Shown here: positions 9,765 to 18,664 of the stretch, piece by piece
How the letters are laid out: each line of letters opens with the position of its first letter
Position numbering within the stretch: position 1 is the first letter of the stretch
Source: Commensalibacter oyaizuii
Lineage (GTDB): Bacteria; Pseudomonadota; Alphaproteobacteria; Acetobacterales; Acetobacteraceae
Assembly: GCF_029953265.1 (NCBI RefSeq)
Contig: NZ_JASBAO010000001.1
Coordinates: forward strand, 1,187,501 to 1,251,500
DNA length: 64,000 nucleotides
Direction of reading: 5' to 3'
Notes under the pieces: generated by a model
Databases searched by the model: none
What the model was told of the DNA's origin: nothing
Seen by the model: only the letters and a program-made list of their open reading frames with translations
Position numbers and translations under genes: made by a program

Positions 9765-10831
9765 TTGATCTTTTTGATTTGTGACGAACCAGCAGCAATG
9801 CCTGCATATTCCCAAGTTTTTTCGATTTTTTCTTTTACCACGATCGGCAAAGGAATATAATGTAATTTGGTTGCAATTGCGTCCCCTTTAGTAAATGCCC
9901 ATTTAAAGAATTTCGTTACGTCTTGTGATTTATGATTATAAGCTGGAACCAAAATATAAGTCGCTGAAACAATCGGCCAGGCATCTTCACCCTTGGTATC
10001 GATTAAATCAACATCATAATTTTTAGCATGCAACCAATCCGCTGCTTTTGCTGCTGCCTGAATTGTCCCTTCTGAAATAGTTACAAAGTCACCAGCAACA
10101 TTCTTTAGCTGTGCAGTATTTAAATGATTTTGTAAGGCATAAGCATATTCAACATACCCAATACCACCTGAAATATTCTTAACCATTGATGCAACAGACG
10201 CGTTCCCACGTGCGCCCATTCCCACTGGCCAGGCAATCGAAGTATTAGAGCCGTAAGTTTTTTTCCAATCATCTGATTGTTTTACCAGATAGGACGTAAA
10301 TACCTTTGTTGTTCCAGAACCATCAGCACGATAGATTTGGGCAATATCAATAGCAGGTAATTGCAATTCCTTGTTTAGCGCAACGATTCTGGGATCATTC
10401 CATTTAGTAATTTTACCGCTATAGATATCGGCAATAATCTCACCCGTTAATTTTAATTGATGCTCTTTAATGCCTGGAAGGTTTACAACCACGGCAACCC
10501 CACCCATCGCTGTAGGAAATTGCACTAAATTATTTTCTGTTAGTTGCTCTACAGAGGTTGGCATATCTAGCGCACCAAAATTAACAGTTTTTGCTATAAT
10601 TTGATTTTGCCCTGCACTAGATCCCAAGGGCTGATAATTTACTTTAATAGCTGTCTCTTTAATCGAACTAGCTGCCCAATTTTGATATAAAGGAGCTGCG
10701 AAACTGGATCCAACCCCTGTAATTGTTTGAATTTCTTGCGCATACACAAAGGGTGACGCAAACGCAAACAACGCAAAAGAAAGCCCAAAAAGAGAAACTA
10801 CCTGATTTTTTTTATTATTAAAGTAAGACAT
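9761..10831 (-). CDS. pstS: Periplasmic phosphate-binding protein PstS
   Basis: PstS captures inorganic phosphate in the periplasm and delivers it to PstCAB. A signal peptide is clear: NKK near the start, a hydrophobic core and a likely cleavage after FVYA. The mature protein opens with the phosphate-loop motif TGVGSSFAAPLYQNWA and continues with GSSAGQNQIIAK. Further family motifs are YSGKITKWNDPRI and RADGSGTTKVFTSYL, all lining the phosphate pocket. The 356-residue length is normal. It is the first gene of the pst-pho operon and faces away from the porin gene across a 203-base control region containing a Pho-box-like site. Confidence 0.96.
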   Translation of the reverse strand: MSYFNNKKNQVVSLFGLSFALFAFASPFVYAQEIQTITGVGSSFAAPLYQNWAASSIKETAIKVNYQPLGSSAGQNQIIAKTVNFGALDMPTSVEQLTENNLVQFPTAMGGVAVVVNLPGIKEHQLKLTGEIIADIYSGKITKWNDPRIVALNKELQLPAIDIAQIYRADGSGTTKVFTSYLVKQSDDWKKTYGSNTSIAWPVGMGARGNASVASMVKNISGGIGYVEYAYALQNHLNTAQLKNVAGDFVTISEGTIQAAAKAADWLHAKNYDVDLIDTKGEDAWPIVSATYILVPAYNHKSQDVTKFFKWAFTKGDAIATKLHYIPLPIVVKEKIEKTWEYAGIAAGSSQIKKIK

Positions 10832-10935
10832 TCTATTTCCTAAATCTCGTGGATATATTCTTTAGGAACTTTACCAAAAAAAAATAAAAAAACGGTATGA
10901 AGCTTTTATGAAAAAAAAGCACTATTTGACAAATT

Positions 10936-10953
10936 ATGTCATATAAACTTCAC
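10936..10953 (+). promoter_or_regulatory. Candidate Pho box between pstS and the porin gene
   Basis: The sequence ATGTCATATAAACTTCAC resembles the PhoB box, two TGTCA-type half-sites 11 bases apart. The first half TGTCATA is exact and the second (TTCAC) is imperfect. A -10-like TATA stretch lies 8-11 bases downstream (10961-10969) and no clear -35 is present, as expected for a PhoB-activated promoter facing the porin gene. An overlapping TGACA/TGTCA inverted repeat (10927-10941) could also serve pstS on the other strand. Assignment is by similarity and context only. Confidence 0.5.
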
Positions 10954-11000
10954 AAAGTTATTATATAAATGCAACCCTTAAAAAATCGAAATATCTTAAT

Positions 11001-11031
11001 AAAACCCTAACGACTATTACATTAGGGTTTT
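11001..11031 (+). promoter_or_regulatory. Hairpin covering the porin ribosome binding site
   Basis: AAAACCCTAA (11001-11010) and TTAGGGTTTT (11022-11031) are perfectly complementary over 10 bp with an 11-base loop. The right arm contains the only Shine-Dalgarno-like bases (AGGG, seven bases before the ATG at 11035). In the mRNA the stem would therefore hide the ribosome binding site. What might open it is unknown. Confidence 0.55.
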
Positions 11032-11034
11032 CAC

Positions 11035-12774
11035 ATGGCACTGCAGAAAAAATTTCAATTATTTCTTTTATTGACGACAATTATTAGTACAGAATCCATT
11101 CTTTTAACCTCCGCTAACGCCAGCACAAGCCAGGAGGATACTTTAAAAGCGCTTAATCAACAAATGATAGAAATGAATAAACAAATTGCTTCATTAAAAC
11201 GTGAGGTAACAACCTTAAAAGCGCAGAAAAACAAAGCGACTGCATCTACCACTAAAACAACAAAGCGCCGTGGTCGTTCAGGAACAATGACAGTGCAACG
11301 TGAAAATCCAAATACTGTTGCAGAACCACAAAACTCAGCACCACGTTATGCATCTGCCAACTCAATGGCGGAACCATCACAGCCAGATCCTAAACTAATT
11401 GATGTTTCACAACAATCAGACGAGGCTAAGAAAAATCAAAAAACCGTTTTAGATATGTTGCACGGGAATGGACTGCCCCCTCCAGATCGAGGGGCATCTT
11501 TCTGGTCACCCAATATGCCACTTTTCTCGGCAGCAACGGCACATGATGAAACAATATATGTGGGTGGACTGCGTATCGGTTTTCCTGGAGGGCGTCCAAC
11601 CATTGCAACTGATGACGGTCGTTACAGCTTTTCAATCGGGCTTGCGCTACAAGAAGATATTGGTAGCTACATAAACTCTGGGAACAGAAGAGGCGAAGAA
11701 AAAGGGCGTTTTTCACAATTCAGAGAGAATTTGCGTCGTGCTCGCATTCCCTTTACCTTCCGATATACAAATTACGCAGTAAACATTACCCCTGATTTTG
11801 CTAATGGCAGTGCAGGACTTTATGAAGCCAACATGCAGTACGGAGGGCTTAAAAATACAATCTTTACCTTTGGTTTTTTTGAACCGCGCGTAACCTTAGA
11901 AGGGGCAGAAAGCTCTAACGAAGGCTCATTAATGGAACGTCCTGCTGTTGTAGAATTGGCCCGTGGCATTGCTGCTGGTGACTCACGATTTAGTATCGGT
12001 GGGGTCACCTATGGAAAACGTTGGTATGTCGGTGCGTATTTCACAGGTCATACATATTCTTCTACCAGGGATAATCCTAACATTATTAAAGATCAAACTG
12101 GCGGTATCTTACGACTTGCAGGTCGGCCATTTACTAACAAAAATGTAGATATCCATCTAGGTGCTTCAGCATCCAGCGCGTTTAACGTGGCACAAACCAA
12201 TAATGGAAAACAATATAATTTTTCTGGCTCTCCTGGATTTAGATTAACTCAAGAAACCCTTGTCAGAACAGGTGCCTTAGATAACGTTAGTAATGTTTGG
12301 GAGGCAGGGCCTGAACTTGCTTTTCGTTGGAAACGATTCTTAGCAAAAGCAGAATATATCAAATTAGGTATTAATCGTTCAGACAACGCACGTAATTTAA
12401 ATTTTGATGGATATTATGCATCTCTTGCTTATACCATATTTGGAAAACCAAGAAGTTATGATATTCGTTCTGCGGCTTTCAGGGCACCAGGTGTCGAGTA
12501 TGACTTTGATCCCAAACAAAATCATTGGGGAGCTTTAGAGGTCTCTGGCCGTTGGAGTGTTCTAAATCTAAACAGCCATAAATACGCAGAAGACGGTGTC
12601 CACGGTGGCCAACAAACCGTTTGGACGGGTGGTGTCAACTGGTATCCAAGCCCACATTTCCGTGTTTCATTGAATTACGATCATGTTATGGCGACATCAA
12701 CCCCCAATAATCCTTTAAATACTAGAGGAAGAAATATGGACGCTGTAGCAGCACGCTTTCAAGCTGCATTCTAG
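11035..12774 (+). CDS. Phosphate-selective porin (OprP/OprO family)
   Basis: This is an outer-membrane channel of the OprO/OprP type, which takes up phosphate or polyphosphate under starvation. A signal peptide is followed by a coiled coil (ALNQQMIEMNKQIASLKREV) and a basic, Lys/Thr/Arg-rich linker. A long beta-barrel domain begins around residue 180 (GGLRIGFPGGRPTIATDDG) and ends in a C-terminal Phe (RFQAAF), the usual outer-membrane assembly signal. Family-like stretches include FTFGFFEPRVTLEGAESS and YAWTGGVNWYP-like barrel strands near the end (QTVWTGGVNWYPSPHFR). It is divergent from pstS and shares its control region, which supports a phosphate role. The substrate is inferred from family and context. 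Confidence 0.88.
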   Translation: MALQKKFQLFLLLTTIISTESILLTSANASTSQEDTLKALNQQMIEMNKQIASLKREVTTLKAQKNKATASTTKTTKRRGRSGTMTVQRENPNTVAEPQNSAPRYASANSMAEPSQPDPKLIDVSQQSDEAKKNQKTVLDMLHGNGLPPPDRGASFWSPNMPLFSAATAHDETIYVGGLRIGFPGGRPTIATDDGRYSFSIGLALQEDIGSYINSGNRRGEEKGRFSQFRENLRRARIPFTFRYTNYAVNITPDFANGSAGLYEANMQYGGLKNTIFTFGFFEPRVTLEGAESSNEGSLMERPAVVELARGIAAGDSRFSIGGVTYGKRWYVGAYFTGHTYSSTRDNPNIIKDQTGGILRLAGRPFTNKNVDIHLGASASSAFNVAQTNNGKQYNFSGSPGFRLTQETLVRTGALDNVSNVWEAGPELAFRWKRFLAKAEYIKLGINRSDNARNLNFDGYYASLAYTIFGKPRSYDIRSAAFRAPGVEYDFDPKQNHWGALEVSGRWSVLNLNSHKYAEDGVHGGQQTVWTGGVNWYPSPHFRVSLNYDHVMATSTPNNPLNTRGRNMDAVAARFQAAF

Positions 12775-12794
12775 CATAAGGTAAATAGCCACCT

Positions 12795-12820
12795 GCAACA
12801 TTATACCACAATAATGTTGC
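12795..12820 (+). terminator. Hairpin after the porin gene
   Basis: GCAACATTAT and ATAATGTTGC form a perfect 10-bp stem with a six-base loop, 20 bases after the porin stop. It is followed by an interrupted T-rich stretch (ATGAATATTTTT). It is probably a transcription terminator, though the T-run is not immediate. Confidence 0.6.
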
Positions 12821-12970
12821 ATGAATATTTTTAAGTTTTTTCAAGAATAAGATTATTACATCTACAATTTGTAGATAGATTTGCATTCTGGATATAGAAT
12901 GAAGAAAAATTTTATTTATAAATTATCTTGATTTGTTTGTTTACACTGAACTGGCCATTATTATAAATAA

Positions 12971-13045
12971 TGGTAGCGACGGGCGGATTTGAACCACCGA
13001 CCAAGGGATTATGATTCCCCTGCTCTACCACTGAGCTACGCCGCC
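12971..13045 (-). tRNA. tRNA-Met (CAT)
   Basis: On the minus strand the acceptor stem pairs GGCGGCG with CGTCGCT (two G-U pairs), and the D-arm is GCTC/GAGC. The anticodon loop ATCATAA gives CAT, and the CCA end is encoded. The first acceptor pair is G-U rather than the C-A mismatch of an initiator, so this is an elongator-type tRNA-Met. A tRNA-Ile read by a modified CAT anticodon cannot be wholly excluded. Confidence 0.92.
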
Positions 13046-13123
13046 TTAAATCATCAAAGACGAGCCTTATTACTCTTATTTCGAATAGAAAGTCAAGTAT
13101 TAATACTCGTCTTTTCATTTATT

Positions 13124-13666
13124 TTATTTATTTTCTTCTGGCTCTTTTTTCTTCACAGTCGTTGAACGTGCTGGACGACCACGACGTGCTGGACGAACTG
13201 GGGCAGGCTTTTGCACTTCATCCTGCTGTGCAGCAACTACAACTTCAGGCTGCTCTGTAACTTCTGGCTCCACCTTTACTTCTGGTGTTGCCACTTCATT
13301 ATTATCTTCAGGTTGCGAATCTCTCACCGCATCAGACGTATTTTCTACATAATTGGGATTATTATTCGACGGCTGAGAAGAACGATGGCGTTGTTGGGCA
13401 GATTGATTCATCATATTTAAAATACGCGAATAATGTTCTGCATACTGAAAAAAACTTTCAGCAGCAACCCGATCCCCAGAACTTAAGGCATCACGACCAT
13501 GTTGCAAATATTTTTCATGAAGTTGTTGAGCAGTCCCACGCAGACGTACATCAGGCCCATTACTGTCAAAAACATGATTTCGATTAAACGATACTTGTCC
13601 ATTTTGATGACGAGAACCACCATTACCCGATCTGTGATAACGGCTGCGCATACGTTTTGTATTCAT
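13124..13666 (-). CDS. DUF4167 domain protein
   Basis: The 180-residue protein starts with a basic Arg/His/Asn-rich segment (MRSRYHRSGNGG), then the conserved DUF4167 core. The core contains SNGPDVRLRGTAQQLHEKY, then LQHGRDALSSGDRVAAESFF and QYAEHYSRILNMM. The C-terminal half is low-complexity: acidic, Val/Pro/Gln-rich and finally basic (RPARRGRPARS). DUF4167 proteins are widespread in Alphaproteobacteria and commonly lie beside prmC and prfA, as here. Their function is not established; the basic ends suggest RNA or ribosome contact, which is my inference. Confidence 0.9.
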   Translation of the reverse strand: MNTKRMRSRYHRSGNGGSRHQNGQVSFNRNHVFDSNGPDVRLRGTAQQLHEKYLQHGRDALSSGDRVAAESFFQYAEHYSRILNMMNQSAQQRHRSSQPSNNNPNYVENTSDAVRDSQPEDNNEVATPEVKVEPEVTEQPEVVVAAQQDEVQKPAPVRPARRGRPARSTTVKKKEPEENK

Positions 13667-13892
13667 AAGCTGTTGCTGTGCTTTCCTATTCGCAATAGCA
13701 TTATTCCAGAAATTTTAAATCCTGAACGGTCGCTATTGTAATTTACTAAAAATATGAAGCGTTTAAAAATATAAAACTAATCTGGTTTCTTACTTTTATG
13801 AGAAAATCCATCAGATTACTAAAACAGTATATGTTCACCATTACTGTTTTATTATTTTACGATTTATTTAACAATAAATCGATATCTCCTTA

Positions 13893-14753
13893 TTATATTC
13901 TGCCTCGTGATAAAACAAGGGCTCTAATGCAACCATTTAGGTCTTGTTGTATTTGAACAACAGATAATCCCTTTGATACAGCAATAGCACTGACCTCTTG
14001 GTCTTGTTCTATGCCTAATTCAAATATTAATATACCGTTCTCTGACAATAAATCAACTGCCTGATTACAAATATAACGATAGGCCTCTAGTCCATCACCA
14101 CCACCATCCAATGCCGACATTGGTTCATATTCTTTTACCTCTGGCATCAACTTTAATAGCTCTTTTTGTCGAATATAAGGAGGATTGGACAAAATTACAT
14201 CAAATCGCCCTTTTAATGCATCGGCCCAATGTCCATTAAGAAACGCAGCTCGTTGATTCAGATGACAATATTGCGCATTTCGTTGCGCCAAAATAACTGC
14301 ATCCAAAACTTTATCAATACCAATTCCAAAAGCATTAGGATACTCGGACAAAGCAGCCAATAATAAGCACCCTGTTCCTGTTCCTAAATCTAGAAATTGA
14401 TATCTTTCGTCTCGTTTTGGAAGAAATTTCAGCAAAGCCTCAATCAAGGCCTCACTATCCGCTCTGGGGATCAGGGTTGCAGGAGATACGGCTAAATCCA
14501 AACTCCAAAATCCTTGTTCTTGTAAAATATATGCAAAAGGTTCACGCTTTGCCCGTCGGGCAAAGAATTGACGGCACTGCACGCAATCAACGAGACCATT
14601 CCTATCCATTAAGAAGAATTCAGTCATATTTTTTTTCAAAGCAGCCGCAATTAATAATTGTGCCTCTCTCCTAGGATCTTCAATGCCCGCTGTTTGTAAT
14701 ATCTGCTCCCCTTCTTGGATTAGTAATCCTAGAGGAATTTTCGCATCCTGCAT
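13893..14753 (-). CDS. prmC: Release factor glutamine methyltransferase PrmC
   Basis: PrmC methylates the glutamine of the GGQ motif in peptide-chain release factors, using S-adenosylmethionine. The N-terminal helical domain carries DPRREAQLLIAAAL. The Rossmann methyltransferase domain has the SAM loop LDLGTGTGCLLLAAL, and the catalytic NPPY motif appears as DVILSNPPYI. The length of 286 is normal. Its substrate gene prfA is immediately upstream on the same strand, separated by a 279-base AT-rich gap, so it may have its own promoter. Confidence 0.95.
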   Translation of the reverse strand: MQDAKIPLGLLIQEGEQILQTAGIEDPRREAQLLIAAALKKNMTEFFLMDRNGLVDCVQCRQFFARRAKREPFAYILQEQGFWSLDLAVSPATLIPRADSEALIEALLKFLPKRDERYQFLDLGTGTGCLLLAALSEYPNAFGIGIDKVLDAVILAQRNAQYCHLNQRAAFLNGHWADALKGRFDVILSNPPYIRQKELLKLMPEVKEYEPMSALDGGGDGLEAYRYICNQAVDLLSENGILIFELGIEQDQEVSAIAVSKGLSVVQIQQDLNGCIRALVLSRGRI

Positions 14754-15032
14754 TAATTAGAACTTTAATAACTCTTCATAAGATCATTAATTCAAAACTC
14801 ATAATGTATAGATAAATGTTTCATATCCCATTATTAAACCTATCATATTTGTTTACAACAAATACATTCAATCAACAGATTATAAACTGCAGATAAGCGA
14901 TTTTATATTCTACAATTAATGATTAACGTAAAAAATAAACTACCCTCTATACATAGACCTCTATATCAATATGTCATTCGGTCTAGAACCTATTTACCCT
15001 TAACGGTTTACATTCCAACTTCTTAATAAACT

Positions 15033-16115
15033 CTACATCGCTTCTTCGGCGGCCAACAACCTAGATTGTTCTTCCTGTGCCAAACTATCAACAATTTCAT
15101 CAAATTCGCCCAGCATAATACGATCTATTTTGTGTAAAGTCAGGTTAATTCGATGATCGGTAACCCGCCCTTGTGGGAAATTGTACGTACGAATACGTTC
15201 TGAACGATCCCCTGTCCCCACTTGAGAACGACGATTTTCTGCACGATCGGCATGGGCTGCGGCACGTTGTTGTTCGTATAAACGCGCACGTAAAATTTTC
15301 ATTGCTTTGGCTTTATTCTTGTGCTGGCTCTTTTCCTCTTGCATTGCAACTACAACGCCTGATGGTATGTGGGTGATACGCACGGCACTTTCTGTCTTAT
15401 TCACGTGCTGCCCCCCCGCACCAGAGGCACGATAGACATCAATCCGTAAATCTTTTTCATCAATCTCAACGTCAACATCTTCGGCTTCTGGCAAGACGGC
15501 AACCGTCACAGTAGAGGTATGAATACGCCCCTGACTTTCCGTTGCAGGGACACGTTGCACCCGATGCACCCCAGATTCATATTTCATTCGGGCAAACACA
15601 TTGGTACCGGAAATAGAAGCCATCGCTCCTTTTATTCCACCAACGCCAGTATCATCATATTCCATGACCTCAAAACGCCAGCCTTTTGCATCGGAATAGC
15701 GTTGATACGCCCCAAATAACTCGGCGGCGAATAATCCAGCTTCATCACCACCTGCTGCAGGGCGAATTTCTAAAATAGCACTCCCTGCATCGGCCTTATC
15801 TTTTGGCAACATCGCCAACCGAATTTGATGTCTTAATGCAGGCAACTTTTCATTTAATGCCTCCAACTCGGCCTCTGCCAAATCCTTCATTTCAGGATCT
15901 TGTAACATTTCTTCAGCAGCTTTAGCCTCTTCCTCTGCGTTTCGCAGACCATGTACCAATTCCACCAAGGATGTTAAGTCGGCATATTCACGCGAGGCCT
16001 CGATAAATTCGTCCCCCGAGATTTCTGTTGATAATAAATGTTGCAACTCTTCTGATCTTGCAACAATTTTATCCAGACGATCATTTAAACTTGCAGAAAA
16101 TTCTTCGGAAGACAT
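15033..16115 (-). CDS. prfA: Peptide chain release factor 1
   Basis: RF1 ends translation at UAA and UAG. The 360-residue protein shows the family layout: a helical N-terminal domain, the stop-codon recognition domain with the tripeptide PAT (RVPATESQGRIH), then the peptidyl-transferase loop with GGQ (GAGGQHVNKTESAVR). The GGQ Gln is the target of PrmC encoded downstream. It starts three bases after hisS ends, so the two are probably cotranscribed. PAT rather than SPF identifies RF1 and not RF2. Confidence 0.97.
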   Translation of the reverse strand: MSSEEFSASLNDRLDKIVARSEELQHLLSTEISGDEFIEASREYADLTSLVELVHGLRNAEEEAKAAEEMLQDPEMKDLAEAELEALNEKLPALRHQIRLAMLPKDKADAGSAILEIRPAAGGDEAGLFAAELFGAYQRYSDAKGWRFEVMEYDDTGVGGIKGAMASISGTNVFARMKYESGVHRVQRVPATESQGRIHTSTVTVAVLPEAEDVDVEIDEKDLRIDVYRASGAGGQHVNKTESAVRITHIPSGVVVAMQEEKSQHKNKAKAMKILRARLYEQQRAAAHADRAENRRSQVGTGDRSERIRTYNFPQGRVTDHRINLTLHKIDRIMLGEFDEIVDSLAQEEQSRLLAAEEAM

Positions 16116-16118
16116 TGA

Positions 16119-17369
16119 TTATTTCGCCATTTTCATTTTTAGATGAGCAACAAGATCAGTCACTGCGACCTCGCTTTGTTCACTCGAAGTTAAATCTTTA
16201 ACTTGCACAACTTGTTTTTGTGCTTCGTTTTCACCAATCAACACTGCCATTACGGACTCTTGCTTGTTGGCCCTGTCCATTTGTTTACGGAAATTACCTT
16301 TATATGCAATTTCAGCATAAATTCCATGACGCCGCAAATCTTGTAACACAGAAAACGTCATATCATGCACGTCATCAGAAAATGGAATAACAGCAACGGA
16401 TTTTATTTTGGAAGGAACTTGCTCCAACAACAATGCCAAACGTTCAACTCCTGCGGCCCAACCTATCGATGGGACCGAAGGACCACCCATTTCTTCAACC
16501 AGCCCCTCGTAGCGACCGCCTCCCAAAACCGTGCCTTGGGCACCCAATTTTGTGGTAACAAATTCAAAAACTGTATGGCTATAATAATCCATTCCACGCA
16601 CAATATATGGATTTTCCGTAAATGGTATTTTAAACTGATCCAAAGCTTTGCGTAATTTATCCCAAAAACCTTTGGCTTTGTCTGTCATGTGATGTGACAA
16701 CGCTGGTGCATCTTGTAACAAAGCACGATCTTTTGGATCTTTACTGTCCAAGATTCGTAAGGGGTTTTTTTCCAAACGTTTTAGACTGTCCTCTGATAAA
16801 TCTGATTGGAATTTTTTAAAATATGCAATCAATGCCTCGCGCCATGCCTTACGACTGGCCTGATCACCCAATGTATTTAATTCCAAGGTTATATCGTCTA
16901 CAACCCCTAATTCCTGAAGAATATGATACCCCATTGCGATAATTTCAGCGTCAGCAAATGGTGTTGAGGTACCTAGCAATTCAGCACCAATTTGATGAAA
17001 TTGACGATAACGTCCTTTTTGCGGACGTTCGTATCGAAACATTGGACCCACGTAAAAAGCTTTTTGTGGCAAAGATTGTGTTAACCCATTGGTCACCAAC
17101 GCACGACAAATACCCGCCGTACCTTCAGGACGCAAGGTCAAAGAATCCCCACCCCTATCCTCAAAACAATACATTTCCTTGGAAACAATATCTGATGTAT
17201 CCCCCAAAGAACGGGAAAAAACCCTTGTATCTTCGAATATAGGGGTAATCCATTCTTCAAACCCATATAAAGAAGTTACTCTTTTTGCAACTTCAATAAC
17301 ATGTTGATGACGTCTAGATTCTTCACCAATCAGATCATGCGTTCCACGAACGGGCTTTACCACACTCAC
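16119..17369 (-). CDS. hisS: Histidyl-tRNA synthetase
   Basis: HisRS is a class II aminoacyl-tRNA synthetase that charges tRNA-His. Class II motif 2 is visible as FRYERPQKGRYRQFHQIGAE. The histidine-binding signature appears as VRGMDYYSHTVFEF, and motif 3 lies in WAAGVERLALLLE, preceded by LGGGRYEGLVEEMGG. A C-terminal anticodon-binding domain starts around residue 320 (VAVIPFSDDVHDM). The length of 416 is typical. It lies between ispG and prfA on the same strand, a conserved alphaproteobacterial order. Confidence 0.96.
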   Translation of the reverse strand: MSVVKPVRGTHDLIGEESRRHQHVIEVAKRVTSLYGFEEWITPIFEDTRVFSRSLGDTSDIVSKEMYCFEDRGGDSLTLRPEGTAGICRALVTNGLTQSLPQKAFYVGPMFRYERPQKGRYRQFHQIGAELLGTSTPFADAEIIAMGYHILQELGVVDDITLELNTLGDQASRKAWREALIAYFKKFQSDLSEDSLKRLEKNPLRILDSKDPKDRALLQDAPALSHHMTDKAKGFWDKLRKALDQFKIPFTENPYIVRGMDYYSHTVFEFVTTKLGAQGTVLGGGRYEGLVEEMGGPSVPSIGWAAGVERLALLLEQVPSKIKSVAVIPFSDDVHDMTFSVLQDLRRHGIYAEIAYKGNFRKQMDRANKQESVMAVLIGENEAQKQVVQVKDLTSSEQSEVAVTDLVAHLKMKMAK

Positions 17370-17397
17370 GCTTTTACTATCCTGTTTCTATTTAAAA

Positions 17398-18525
17398 TTA
17401 TTTAGAAGATGCGGCTTTTTCTGCCGCTTTTTGGGCTTCAATAACGGCGGCTTTTTTCTCGACCAAATCAACGATGTGATCAATCATGTCCTCTACTGGT
17501 ACTGTATGATCTTGTTTGCCCGCAACATATACCATATGACGGCCAGAACCACCCCCTGTAACCCCAACATCAGTCATGGTTGCTTCACCAGGACCATTAA
17601 CCACACATCCAATAACGGACAAAGTTAACGGGGTTTCAATATGTGCCAAACGCTCTTCAAGCGCTGCAACCGTTGGAATGACCTGGAATCCTTGACGGGC
17701 ACAAGATGGACAAGAAATAACTTTAACCCCACGATGACGTAAGCCAAGGCTTTTTAAAATGTCCCAACCAACGGCGACCTCTTCCTCTGGTTCTGCTGAC
17801 AAAGATACCCGCATTGTATCACCAATACCAGCCCATAATAACGAACCAAGACCAATCGAAGATTTTACTGTTCCCGCACGTTTACCCCCAGCCTCGGTAA
17901 TACCAATATGTAATGGATAATCACAGGCTTCGGATAATAAGCGATAAGATTCAACAGCCAAAAAAACGTCAGATGCTTTTACACTGATTTTAAATTCACG
18001 AAAGTCATTGTCTTCTAAAATCTTTGCGTGTTCTAAAGCACTTTCAACCAAGGCATCAGGATTAGGTTCACCATATTTTTCTAGCAAATGCTTTTCCAAA
18101 GAACCCGCATTCACCCCAATACGCATAGAGCAATTATAGTCCTTGGCGGCTTTGATTACTTCGCGCACCCGCTCAGCACTGCCGATATTACCTGGGTTGA
18201 TGCGCAAGCATGCAGCGCCAGCTTTTGCAGCTTCGATAGCCCTTTTATAATGAAAATGAATATCAGCAACAATGGGAACATTCACATTTTGGACGATCTC
18301 TTTTAATGCGGCAGTGCTTTCTTCATCAGGGCAAGAAACACGCACAATATCCACGCCCACTTTTTCAGCGCGTTTGATTTGATCAATGGTTGCCTTGGCA
18401 TCACTGGTCAATGTATTGGTCATGGTCTGTACACTGATTGGGGCACCGCCCCCAACAGGAACCGAACCAACATGAATTTGACGCGTTTTGTTGCGTTCAA
18501 TATGCTGATATGGACGTAAGCTCAT
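17398..18525 (-). CDS. ispG: 4-hydroxy-3-methylbut-2-enyl diphosphate synthase
   Basis: IspG (GcpE) is an iron-sulfur enzyme of the MEP isoprenoid pathway that converts the cyclic diphosphate MEcPP to HMBPP. The N-terminal TIM-barrel carries [14 protein letters not shown] and [11 protein letters not shown]. The C-terminal [4Fe-4S] domain has its cysteines in [12 protein letters not shown] and [12 protein letters not shown]. The length of 375 is usual for the bacterial two-domain form. The tail after GKQDHTVP is Ala/Lys-rich. It is followed 28 bases later by hisS. Confidence 0.97.
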   Translation of the reverse strand: MSLRPYQHIERNKTRQIHVGSVPVGGGAPISVQTMTNTLTSDAKATIDQIKRAEKVGVDIVRVSCPDEESTAALKEIVQNVNVPIVADIHFHYKRAIEAAKAGAACLRINPGNIGSAERVREVIKAAKDYNCSMRIGVNAGSLEKHLLEKYGEPNPDALVESALEHAKILEDNDFREFKISVKASDVFLAVESYRLLSEACDYPLHIGITEAGGKRAGTVKSSIGLGSLLWAGIGDTMRVSLSAEPEEEVAVGWDILKSLGLRHRGVKVISCPSCARQGFQVIPTVAALEERLAHIETPLTLSVIGCVVNGPGEATMTDVGVTGGGSGRHMVYVAGKQDHTVPVEDMIDHIVDLVEKKAAVIEAQKAAEKAASSK

Positions 18526-18664
18526 TTAACTTTTCTCTCCGAAATCTCAATAATAAAGCAAAAATCAGATTTTTAAATCTAAGGAACTCATCTTTTCTTT
18601 GCTTATATTTTCTATTTATTTAGTCTTTCAATCTTCAACGTGCAATTCATAATACAAAATATGT

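Noticed and set aside
9765-9815. Longer pstC start at 9815 deep inside pstS
   Set aside because: It would overlap pstS by 55 bases and adds Cys-rich residues unlike the family; the ATGA overlap at 9764 is the normal coupling.
11426-11716. Minus-strand 96-residue frame opposite the porin gene
   Set aside because: The porin frame is intact with signal peptide and terminal Phe; the antisense frame has no ribosome binding site or family.
12912-13118. Small minus-strand frame over tRNA-Met
   Set aside because: It translates straight through the tRNA gene, so it is not a protein gene.
13821-13881. Two small AT-rich hairpins (13821-13850 and 13860-13881) as prmC terminators
   Set aside because: The stems are only 8-9 bp, almost all A/T, and lack a T-run on the minus strand, so they are too weak to call.
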